Positions 10,838 through 20,183 of a stretch of DNA of 64,000 bases are shown piece after piece. A model generated the notes under the pieces. That model was not told where the DNA came from and searched no databases. It saw only the letters and a program-made list of their open reading frames with translations. Both the position numbers and the translations under genes were made by a program. Source of the DNA: Glycine soja (taxonomy: Eukaryota; Streptophyta; Magnoliopsida; Fabales; Fabaceae); assembly GCF_004193775.1 (NCBI RefSeq), contig NC_041004.1, forward strand, positions 35,364,411-35,428,410, read 5' to 3'. Each line of letters starts with the position of its first letter. The first letter of the stretch is position 1.

Positions 10838-11350
10838 TCAAAGTTTTAGTGACAAATCCAAAACTTCTGGACGTGATTCTTTATTTGATTCACTTGGACT
10901 TCCCTGAAGTTGACCAAAACCAGCACCAACACTAGAAGAAGAACCAACAATGGGTCTTGTAGATTCACTCCGAGTAATCAATGGAGATGTTGGTAAGGAA
11001 AATCGTTGGTTAATGCAATAACCAGGTTCTGTCATGGGGTGCATGTATGCACCATTATAAGGGAGTGTCCTTGCTTGCAAGGGAAGGTTTGACATGTATA
11101 AATGTGATGAATACGGATAAAACGGTGCCCTAGATTGCATGGGAACATTAGCTGGGCTAAATCCAAGAGCATTCATCTCTTTTTCTTTATCCATACTGAT
11201 CAAGAGGTTTCGCTCTTTTTTGTGGGCATTTTGGTGTCCTCCTAGAGCTTGAGGACTCGAGAACTTTTTGCTGCAGAACATACATGAGAACTGATTCTCT
11301 TCTTCCACTTCCTCGATCTTGCGCTTCATGGTTTCTCTTACTGATGACAT
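10838..11350 (-). CDS. Single-C2H2 zinc-finger protein with C-terminal EAR repression motif
   Basis: An intronless 170-residue frame, ATG at 11350, stop TGA at 10838. Residues about 23-43 form one C2H2 finger, CMFCSKKFSSPQALGGHQNAH, with the plant-specific QALGGH signature that contacts DNA. A basic stretch (MKRK) precedes it and KKER follows. The middle is Pro/Ser/Tyr-rich and probably disordered. The C-terminus ends LDLSLKL, an EAR motif that recruits TOPLESS-type corepressors. This architecture (one finger, C-terminal EAR, no intron, ~170-250 aa) is that of the ZFP1-ZFP7/KNUCKLES group of nuclear transcriptional repressors acting in organ or cell-fate programmes. The exact orthologue is not assignable. 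It sits inside transposon-rich DNA but its frame is clean, and a TATA box lies about 95 bp upstream. Confidence 0.9.
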   Translation of the reverse strand: MSSVRETMKRKIEEVEEENQFSCMFCSKKFSSPQALGGHQNAHKKERNLLISMDKEKEMNALGFSPANVPMQSRAPFYPYSSHLYMSNLPLQARTLPYNGAYMHPMTEPGYCINQRFSLPTSPLITRSESTRPIVGSSSSVGAGFGQLQGSPSESNKESRPEVLDLSLKL

Positions 11351-11445
11351 ATTTTAGAACCTAAGAAAAAGAAGTTGAAAATGTTTGCAGGGAGAAAGGT
11401 TAATTATTTGTGTTGTGCATTTGTGAAAGGAGGACATGGCATGGG

Positions 11446-11451
11446 TATATA
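11446..11451 (-). promoter_or_regulatory. Putative TATA box of the C2H2 gene
   Basis: On the minus strand TTAATATATACCC lies about 96 bp upstream of the ATG at 11350, a normal distance for a plant leader of ~65 bases. No other core element was assigned. Confidence 0.5.
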
Positions 11452-11652
11452 TTAAGAGACGATTCAGCATTGCGGCTACCTTTAGATGGAAAATATTCTT
11501 AAGTCAGTGGTCTCATGTTGGACATGATAATCACATTAAAAGGAAAAGATGGATCTGATGAGAGGCCATAACTAGATGATATATCGATCATAACAATGTT
11601 TGTAAAAGTTATATATCCTGATTGAAGTCTTTTCCTTTGTAAGAAAAATAAG

Positions 11653-12160
11653 AATTATTCAATCTATGAGACAATATTCAACCAAATGACTATTTTTAAA
11701 GAAACTTACTTTTTGAAGCTGCTATTATTTTTCCAATTCAAACATGAATAATGATTGAATAAGAAACAAAATCATGTTAATATGTATATAAAGAAACCTA
11801 CTCATTATACATAAACTGATATAGATAACAAGAATTTAAAATTGACCCTTCAACCTAAATAATAATTTTTTTATCACGTTTCCTTGAATTCTTTCTCACT
11901 TTAATCAATTGGTATAATTCTTTTTGAAAAAATGCAAATTATTTTTTTAACTCATAGTTTAGAATTTGACTTATTTTCGATGTCGTAGCTAATAGGTTAC
12001 CAAACCTGCTGTCATGTGCATGTGTTTTTTTCTTTTTCTTTTTCGTGTTTAGGTTATAAGTATCTTACATGGGATTTCAATGGAGATTTTGTTTATACAT
12101 AAAACTTGAATTTCATACTGATAAAGTAAACATGTATTAATTAAATAAATCACATGTTGG
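11653..12160. repeat. Interspersed repeat module, copy 2 (mate at 3.61 kb)
   Basis: Matches 3610-4117 in the same orientation. It begins ~300 bp upstream of the C2H2 gene's ATG, so it supplies that gene's distal promoter region, and is followed by subterminal-type repeats and a captured TBC gene fragment. Confidence 0.7.
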
Positions 12161-12329
12161 TATAATTAATGTGTTTCTTAAAAATAAATAGTGAAATTTA
12201 GCATCTCGATAATATGAACTTTTATACTTTAAACAGAAAAATGCACTTTTTATATTATTAGAAAAATATTTTTTTACGATATTGATTTAATGTTAAGTTA
12301 ATAAAAAATTATCTAATGACAATAAATAT

Positions 12330-12480
12330 AATCATTATATTATACGATGGTTTTAAAAAAATCATGTTAGAAACTAGAATAATTGTTATTTCACCATTGA
12401 TTTTTTGAAAATCATTTTAAAAAATTATGATTTTAAGATGATTTTGTATTTTATTAAACTGTCTTAGAATATTTTATGTT
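12330..12480. repeat. Degraded AAGACGG-type subterminal repeats (left cluster)
   Basis: Several short inverted motifs resembling CTAAGACGGTTTT/AAACCGTCTTAG appear in degraded form, for example CGATGGTTTTAAAAAAATC and AAACTGTCTTAGAAT. They match the cluster at 15250-15500, and the two bracket the captured TBC fragment. Confidence 0.5.
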
Positions 12481-12690
12481 ATTTTTAATATTTGACTACC
12501 TCTGCACCCTGTATCGTGTCTGCTCCCTGTATTCTCACTCTCCCTCCCACGTACTCAAGGCCACAGACTTGGCCTTCACCCACTTGTTTACTTTGCCGTC
12601 GCCGTCCCTCCCCCGCATAAAGTATTCCAAATTCTCACCCTTTTCTCTCCGTTCAAGAATCTCCTGCACCTTCTAGTACTCAAATAACGT
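12481..12690 (+). other. Pyrimidine-rich GC island of unknown origin
   Basis: A C/T-rich stretch (clusters such as CTCTCCCTCCCACG and CCGTCCCTCCCCCGC) just inside the left repeat cluster. It resembles a plant 5' UTR or first exon and could be the leader of the captured gene that follows, but a short open frame here has no recognisable domain. Confidence 0.3.
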
Positions 12691-12819
12691 ATTTTTCACA
12701 GGAGAACCGTTGTGGAGACCTTTACTTCACTATTGTGTTTTTCACAGCTAGGAGGTTTATGTATACATATCTTAAATGCTAAATGTATCTTTTTCATTTC
12801 TTGTTGTGCTGCATTTCAG

Positions 12820-14638
12820 ATCTGAAGAAGATGCCAACGTATTCCTTGTGAGTGATTTTCTGAATACACCGCAGGTATGAGTGGTGTGATATTCAAGTAG
12901 ATTAGTTTGTTTTTTACAACCGAATCATAGATTCATACAATCCTTTGTGGAGGAAAATATTTCCAAAGAAGAAGGAAAATTTACATCACTAGTGATAGAA
13001 GACCATGAGTAACTTGCAATCAAGTACCAAGACTGACACTGACAAGGACACCGGACACGACATGAACACGGACACGTGGATACCTGTGAAACACATCAAA
13101 CTCAACCTGATACGGGCGTCCGTGACACCCCGGATATGGGCGTCCGTGTCGTGTCGTGTCGGTGTCGGTGTTGGTGTTCCTCTTTTGTTTTCGTAGTCCA
13201 AATGTTACACTTGTTCTTCTAGCTAGAAAGATGAGAAGAATGAAAATGCTTACAACTTAAATCCCCTTTAGGTCTCTAAAGTCTCTCTTGTTATTATGCC
13301 ATTTTAATTGTGCTGCTAAATTCTCTAAATGCTTGGGTTGACAATGGTGAGGGCTGTTCCCCTTGGAGATGCCCAGGGCTGTTCCCCTTGCATGTGGACC
13401 TTCAAATACATCAGTTGATGAATCCATTTTGATTGAGAAGCAAGAAAGGGTTGATAATGGTGCCAATGATGGAAGATTCAGTGTTAATCAGTTCCACGGG
13501 AGATCACGACATAAAGTAGATCCTGCTCGAGACCTCTCTATTCAAGTTCTAGAGAAGTTTTCTCTTGTCACAAGATTTGCCCGTGAAACAACTTCACAAC
13601 TTTTTGGAGAAAACCAAAGTAATGGATTTAGTCCCATTGACAGGAGGACCCATATCCAGACTAACCTTGATCATCCTAAGTCTTCCAATGTTGAGGAAAA
13701 TACCTTTGTTGAAAGTCCTGTTGTCTTGGATTCTCAGGAGGTAATCTCTTTTTCTTTGGCCTTGTTATTGTAAATTTTAGCTTACTATCTACTACAAAAC
13801 TGGTGTTGTTAGGTGCGCATAATTAACTTCCAATGAACCGTGAGATGTCATTGTATAATCAACATGTATGTCTAAGGGTCCCCTGTTGTGTATAGTTTGG
13901 TGGAATGATGGTATACATCTTTATTAACATAGGAATTGTTTATTTTATTTTCCTTTTTTTTTTTTTGGAAACTGATGCCCTTATGAAGCTTCTGGGTTAC
14001 TTTTACAGTTTTATTGGCTACTAGCAAGGTAGTCAAACAAAACGCAAGGTGTTTTAACTCGTTGAGGCAATAGGCATCAATAAGTGCTTCATTGAAGAGA
14101 GACATTAATATTAGAAAAGGAGAAAACATTCATGGTAAAAATTCTGAGTATTTTAATATTACAAAGCCCAGTCCCAAAGACTAACAACTAGCTTTTTAAA
14201 ATTCAGAGTATTTTACCATCTGTAGCATCTCAATCAATAAGTTGGCAACATGTGCACAACTTTGGAATTTAAAATGTGTGAATATTATTGTAAGGTGCTA
14301 GGATTTGTTCAAGGTCATACTGGCAGTATTAAAAATTGTCTGATATGTCAATTTGCTTGTCCATATGGTAACTTGGTGGCCTCTGTAAATTTGTGTTGAT
14401 ATAGCTGTTATGAATAATCTGATTGTCATGGGAGATAATATCATATTTGGTGTCTATTGTTATGAATTGATTTATGATACTGCTCATATTTGCAAAAATT
14501 TATAGGGCCTTTATTTCCCCTGTTCCATTTTACACTGTATAATATTAATGACATCATCTTTTGTTTCTCTTCTGGCAGTTTGATAATTTATCGTTAGTAT
14601 GGGGAAAACCAAGGCAACCTCCTTTGGGTTCTGAAGAG
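12820..14638 (+). pseudogene. Captured fragment of a TBC (Rab-GAP, TBC15-like) gene
   Basis: Three collinear exons without the catalytic TBC domain. Exon a (12820-12874) reads SEEDANVFLVSDFLNTPQ between good AG and GT sites. Exon b (open from ~13351 to 13740) reads RAVPLACGPSNTSVDESILI, then HKVDPARDLSIQVLEKFSLV. Exon c (14579-14638) reads FDNLSLVWGKPRQPPLGSEE. This order is the linker upstream of the TBC domain in plant TBC1D15/GYP-type Rab GTPase-activating proteins. The join between a and b is damaged: a TGA at 13348, a 15-bp repeat (GGGCTGTTCCCCTTG at 13351 and 13376), and the expected intervening residues are missing. Nothing of the N-terminal domain or the TBC domain follows. Bracketed by AAGACGG-type repeats, it looks like a host gene piece transduplicated inside a CACTA-like element. 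Confidence 0.75.
13020..13195. mobile_element. GC-rich inverted-repeat (MITE-like) insertion in the captured gene
   Basis: Left arm ACCAAGACTGACACTGACAA...GGACACGACATGAACACGG and right arm (complement) ACCAACACCGACACCGACAC...ACGACACGACACGG face each other over ~175 bp. The region is much richer in GACAC/GTGTC repeats than its surroundings. It lies between exons a and b of the captured TBC fragment. Target-site duplications were not resolved. Confidence 0.5.
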
Positions 14639-14639
14639 G

Positions 14640-15250
14640 TATGAGCTGTATATTTTATAAACGATATTGTTTCTTATATAGGTTTCCAAAATCATCATAT
14701 TGTATACATGAATTTCTCTTGCAAATGCTCTTTTGTCATGATGGTCATTGATATTGTAAATGTGCAAATGATGCAATCTAGAAGGATTTTTTATTCTTGG
14801 CAATGACTGGACCAAAAGTTAGACGGTCAGTATGATGGTTTTGGTTTAACTGCTTGCAAGCTTCAATTAACTTTCTTCTTTTGACTCCCCCCTCCCACAT
14901 ACGGGGCAAATAATGTTCTTTGATGTTTATTTTATCTTCCATGATACAATTGGGTGTATATAAGGTAAATATTGATATAAACATTTTCTTTTTTCATTAT
15001 CTTAAATAACATGCCTTTAAAAAAAGTAAAAATCTTAAATAACATATTTGAGGCAAATAGAAATTTGGGTAAACCGGCAAATTGCAAATAATCTCGTTGG
15101 AGTTTGGGTTAGAATAAAAACATTAAATTCTATAAGATTTATCTTGTTGTAGTTGAGCCAGCTCACAAGGTACCCAACCTTCTGTTCTTTAAAGCACTTG
15201 CTTCTTTTTTATTATTATTTTATTATAATTTTTATATATTTTTAAAGTAT
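14640..15250. other. Non-coding sequence after the captured TBC fragment
   Basis: AT-rich, beginning as the intron that followed exon c (GTATGAGC donor). The next TBC exon does not appear. No gene or clear repeat was seen. Confidence 0.5.
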
Positions 15251-15500
15251 ATATTCTAAGATGGTTATTTAAAAAAATCGTGTTAGAATTCTCAATTTTT
15301 TTTTTGATTTTTTAATAAAGAATGAGAATTCTATGACAATTTTCTAGATGACCATCTTAAAAAGAAAAATCGTCTAAAAAAATCTATTTTCTAAAATGAT
15401 TTTTAAAAAATTATTTTAGAATTCTCTTTTTTTTTGTTTTTTTAAAACACATTTTAAGACAGTTTTTAACATAAAACCGTCTTAGAATGATAATTTTTCT
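15250..15500. repeat. AAGACGG-type subterminal repeats (right cluster)
   Basis: Alternating direct and inverted motifs: TTCTAAGATGGTTATTT, CGTGTTAGAATTCTC, TTCTAAAATGATTTTTAA, AAGACAGTTTTTAACATAAA and ACCGTCTTAGAATG. The last pair forms a near-perfect hairpin (15448-15487). It is the same family as 5421-5470. Confidence 0.6.
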
Positions 15501-15886
15501 AAAACATACGACGTTGATTTAAAAGACGGTGCGGTGAATAATCATAAAAAAAAATGATGCAAAAGTTTTTTTTTTTTTGAATGGATGATACAGAAGTTAT
15601 TTAATTGTAGCTAACTAACAAATAGATAATCGTAGTTTTAATTTTGACAATATGTTTAAGATTTCATTATATGGACAATAATTAACTCCCGTTGGTTTTA
15701 AATAGATTGTAGGATCACCAAATTTAAACCATATGAATTGGTTGTTATATGAAGAGTCTAATTGAGTCTATGTTGAAAAGACCACACATAATCATTTATC
15801 AAATGGTAAAATTACAAATTAGGTAATATGTAATTAAATATTTTTTAATAGTCTTAGCACTAAAATGAAATAAAAAACTGATAACC

Positions 15887-16250
15887 CACTACTAAAAAAA
15901 AGCCCATTACACATAGGATTCAAAATGCAAGCCATTTTATACAGGGCATTCATTTCCTATATTTTTATTTTTGAAAAATACACCTTTCATCATATTTCAG
16001 AAAGTACATTCCCGAATGTGAATTTACATTTCAGAAGGGAGGTGCAAAATTCAAATATTTTTATATAGACAGCTAATCCGAGCCCATTATATATAGGACT
16101 TAAATGACATTTATTTCCTACTCTCCCACTACTAAATCTTGCACCTTTCATTGTATTTCAGAAAACTCATTATGAAGTTCAAATTTACATTGCTAAATGC
16201 AATGGGAAGTGCAAGATTCAAATAAGAGTTCATGCCGACTCAGAATGACT
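15887..16250. mobile_element. Possible CACTA-type left end with inverted subterminal repeats
   Basis: CACTACTAAAAAAAAGCCC at 15887 resembles a CACTA left terminus. It is followed by repeated GCACCTTTCATnrTATTTCAGA-type motifs and their complements (for example 15977-16060 and 16138-16220), typical of subterminal arrays. No matching right end was found within the window. Confidence 0.4.
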
Positions 16251-16429
16251 TAAATTAAATTTGGATCAACCCTAATAGCAAGCTGGATATTTGTATGTAA
16301 TTAAGAGGCAATTCTCATGTTACCTCTTCTGGCTAACCTCCAAAGAAACCACATGCTCTCATGATCTGATAAAAGATGGGAAGTAGGTAGTCTTGCATAT
16401 AGGGAAAATGACTGCTAATTTTGAGCCTT

Positions 16430-19130
16430 TATAAATAAGAGTTTTAACAATGAAACACAAGTCTCTGATCAATCCAATCAAATTTAACATTTCATTATAT
16501 AATTTATTTTCAATATACAATTTTATTTATCACTTTATTTATTGTACCTACCAAAATTGATAGAACTTTGTTTGCAGTGTTGCTTCTCCTCGGGGGTGGA
16601 CCCAGGATTTAAAGATAGGACCAAAATCCAATAAATATACAAACATTAAAATTCGTATAAAATAGCTACGCTTTTTTTTAAATGATCTAAGAACAAATAA
16701 TAGAGAATCCATATACACAAAAGATATTAACATTTTCTAAAAATTCCAAAGTTAAATGACAATCCTCAATTTAATGTCACCAAGAATATTTGTGAATTTA
16801 TAACAAAAATTGGTATATGTATTAACCATAAGTTTTTTTACGAAAAAAAATTCTTAGTTATATTCCAAAAATCTACTTATATATTTTGAATAAATTATGT
16901 TACTAAATAATGTTTTAGGATAATAGTAGCCAAGAAGACGACCATTAAAATAATAAGTTGCTTAGAAGATGAAAAATGTTGTGTTGTGACAAAGGTTTCA
17001 ATTATAAAAGCAAATTATGACAAATTTTGAATGCAACTCGATATCTAATTTTCTTTCTTAAAATTCACATAGCATTCGGGTTTCTACTTGTTCACTTGAG
17101 ATGGAAGACAAAGTGAAACCTCATAATGATAAGAACAAAGGCAAGATGAGAAAAACAAAGAGAATATAAGAAAAAATGATGAGAGCATAGTTCCACCCTT
17201 GCTTCTCCTTGTGCTCCTCCAAGTACAATAGTAGAATGTAATGTACCTGCAAAAATACTCTAATGTTCAAGTCAACAATGCGAAAGTAAGAGACAAGTAT
17301 CACAATTAGGATAGAATTCAAATTAGATTAACTACTGAGATCATGTATATAAAATTTTATATGTCCTTGGGCGTAGTTATCTTATATAAGTGACATTAAT
17401 TGATGCAAGATTCATGTAGAAAGAGATATGTTCTCTATCTTTTCTTATCTTTGAGGCCGGGAGATAAATTTTCCTCCTTTCCTTATTTACGATAATTGAG
17501 TATAGGTAGTACATTTATGGTTTTTAGATGTTTACAACATTTCCTTTATCCCATTTTCTTAGGAGTGATGTAACATGGTCAACTTCAATTCTATGATTGC
17601 TAGAGAGTTCGATAGAGTGGACTAAGAATCGAAAGAATAACATCTCTTCCTTGAATCAAGCGCTTAAAGTGAATAATAATTGATAATTAGTTGCTTTCAT
17701 ATCTAATCAATTGAAATTTCCCTCACCAACACAATTCTAGAACATTGAAGAAACCTCAATCATCACAAATTGAGGTTCAATTCAACAACCTTGGATTCGC
17801 GGACAAATTGACCTCAAGGGGATTCTTTTTACAAACTAATTACCTAAAAGAATCTATTTTGAAACTTATTTTCAGGGGGGTCTGTTTCTACAACCATTTC
17901 ACCGTCTAAGTTGGCGAAACAGCGTGAACAGTAGTGTTTCGTCGTCTAAACTGGCGAAAAACAGTGAACAGGGAGGGACAGGTTTGCAGTGAGTATTTCA
18001 CCATCCATACTGTGAAATAGTTGACAAGTGGCGAAATTTAAAATTTGATTCATTTATTTTATTGATTACAAAAAATTACTACAATCTCACCAATTGATTA
18101 ATTTAATTACCATATATCCTTATTTAATTACAATAAATGTGGAGTTTATGGCAGTAATGAATTATACGATCTGTGTGTCATACAAATAAATAATGGATTG
18201 TACTTCCTTATTTATTTAATTGTCATATATCCTTATTTATTTACATGGTCATATATCCTTATTTAATTGCCAACTCAAAACAGTTATAATGTTCATATAA
18301 ACTGTAAATAAATAAGGATATATGACCATGTAAATAAATAATGGATAGGATATATGACAATTAAATAAATAAGGAAGTACAATCCATTATTTATTTATAT
18401 GCCACAGATTGTACAATCCATTACCGTCATAAACTCTGCATTTATTGTAATTAAATAAGGATATATGGCAATTAAATTAATCAATTGGTGAGATTGTAGT
18501 AATTTTTTGTAATTAATAAAATAAATGAATCAAATTTTAAATTTTACAGCCAGCTATTTCGCCAGTATGGATGGTGAAATATCTTGTATTTTGCTCCTAC
18601 CTTCAGGGGAAACATGCAAAAGCCATCCCTGCCCCTACGTTGTACTTGTTTCCCTAACATGGACAACGAGATGTTCCTGTTCACTATGTTTCCTCAGATT
18701 AGATGATGAAATGCTACTTTCATGATGTTTCGCCATCTTGGACGGCCAAATGGTTGTAGAAAGAGACCCCCTCAAAATAAGTTTCAAAACAAATCCTTTT
18801 AAGTAATTAATTTGTAAAAAGAACTCCCTATGGTCAATTTACCCGATTCGCGCATGCAATTGAGATTGGGACGAAGCACTTCAAAGATGAAATAGATACC
18901 AACCATAAAAAGGGTTCCAACAATCGAATTGGGATTCAAACGAGCATGGTTACAATTCCACAATTGTACCTCCCATGATTGTCTCCACTCAAGTCACTGA
19001 TTTCCCATAACTATCGTCACTTCTGGTCTCTGGATGTCTTCATCCCTCGCAAAACTTCATTCTCATGAATGAACCTACTGCATGTTAACATTAAACATGA
19101 TCCTACAATTATTCTCGCAATATCTATTTT
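16430..19130. repeat. Diverged long repeat, copy B
   Basis: Collinear with copy A (6850-9130) but interrupted twice: by ~970 bp at about 16548-17515, and by the foldback element at 17802-18844. Removing the foldback restores continuity with copy A (CCTTGGAT...GCAATTGAGATTGGGACGAAG). No coding capacity is visible. Short open frames here are chance. Confidence 0.65.
17802..18844. mobile_element. ~1.04-kb foldback (MULE-like) element with target-site duplication
   Basis: The element is almost entirely one inverted repeat. The left end (G)GACAAATTGACCTCA mirrors the right end, which reads GGGTAAATTGACCATAG on the complement. The similarity continues through TTTTTACAAACTAATTACCT, TTGAAACTTATTTTCA, TTTCTACAACCATTTC and GTCTAAGTTGGCGAAAC, then through an AT-rich core to a centre near 18290-18305 (ACAGTTATAA...AACTGT). 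It is flanked by GATTCGCG at 17794-17801 and 18845-18852 (7-9 bp, exact limit ambiguous). Long terminal inverted repeats starting GG with an 8-9 bp duplication suggest a non-autonomous Mutator-like or Foldback element; no transposase is encoded. It is inserted in copy B, absent from copy A. Confidence 0.85.
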
Positions 19131-19229
19131 TGTTACTGATCAAATACTAATGTTACCATGGGCAATTTATTTTGTTTTTTGGTTTTTAACTTAATACTTG
19201 TTTTGACCGACACTATCTCATGTCAACCA

Positions 19230-19376
19230 TGAATGTTGGATGCAATTGTTTAGCTTCTAATATTTTAGCGTCGAACAAAAAGTTGACGCAAAGCCATTGT
19301 TGACTGACTATTAGCATCGGCTTTTGTCATTTAGCGTCGGCTAAAAACAATTCTTAAACGTGATTTTCTTATAGTG
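19230..19376. mobile_element. CACTA-type transposon terminus (right end) with subterminal repeats
   Basis: On the complement the end reads CACTATAAGAAAATCACG from 19376, a classical CACTA-superfamily terminus. Inside it, TAGCGTCGG and its inverse TTGACGCAAAG / GCGTCGAACAAAAAG recur several times (19265-19350), as expected for transposase-binding subterminal motifs. It probably closes the element whose body is copy B. Confidence 0.65.
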
Positions 19377-20183
19377 TGGAGTGTATGATGTGTTCTGAAG
19401 TTACCAAAATATTATGGAGATTCATTTTAGCATAGTAAAACATAGCCGTAACTTGTATGTCTGGAGGGGCGTAATATTAAATTGATCAGTTATACACTGA
19501 TTTTTCGTCATATCATCGGGAGTTTTTATCAAATTGTTTGGGCAGATGCTTAAGCATACTTTCTCATTCTTGTAATTCCATGACTCCGTCCAAGTAAACA
19601 TGCAATTTACCCCTGGTTGGCAAGAAAAAATATACAAAACTTTATAATGTCTACTGGAAAAGTATGTTTTATAGTTTCAGGTGACAAGTTAACTTCCGAG
19701 TTAATATTCTTTTTTAATAGTTAATAGTTACTAGAACATGAATTACTAATTGTTCTATTTGATTGAAAACTAATTAAGAGTATCCCTTTCCAGTTTCCAC
19801 TGTATAAAATAATTAAATCACTTTAGCGGAGTATCCTTTGGATGTTCTGTTTTAGTGGTTCTTTTTAAGTAATTTCTATTGCATCTGTTAAGATTTTTAT
19901 CAAAGAAGTACAATCTTGGAATTTGAAGTCCATAAGGTGAACCATTAGCTTCCTTTCACCAAAAATTGGATGCTTAGAGTTACTTTCGGTAAACTCCCTT
20001 CTCATGTAACTTATTTAATTAATCTTAAACAGGAATTTCAATCCAAAATCTGAAGAGGAGAAGCCAAACTCGCTATGGGTTTTTCCTTAGTTCCTTGAAT
20101 TGCCATTTCAAATGTAGTTACATAGACACAAGGCAATTTTCTTAATGCAACAAAGAGTAATCCAAGGAAAAGAAAAAGAAAGA
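19377..20183. other. Intergenic / 3' flank of the CYP98A gene
   Basis: AT-rich sequence between the CACTA terminus and the CYP98A stop codon, presumably including the CYP98A 3' UTR. No gene recognised. Confidence 0.5.

Noticed and set aside
12989..13201. Open frames on both strands with Asp/Thr and Val/Ser repeats
   Set aside because: Products of a GACAC/GTGTC inverted repeat, not genes.
18525..18725. 66-codon plus-strand frame
   Set aside because: Lies entirely in the right arm of the foldback element and has no domain.
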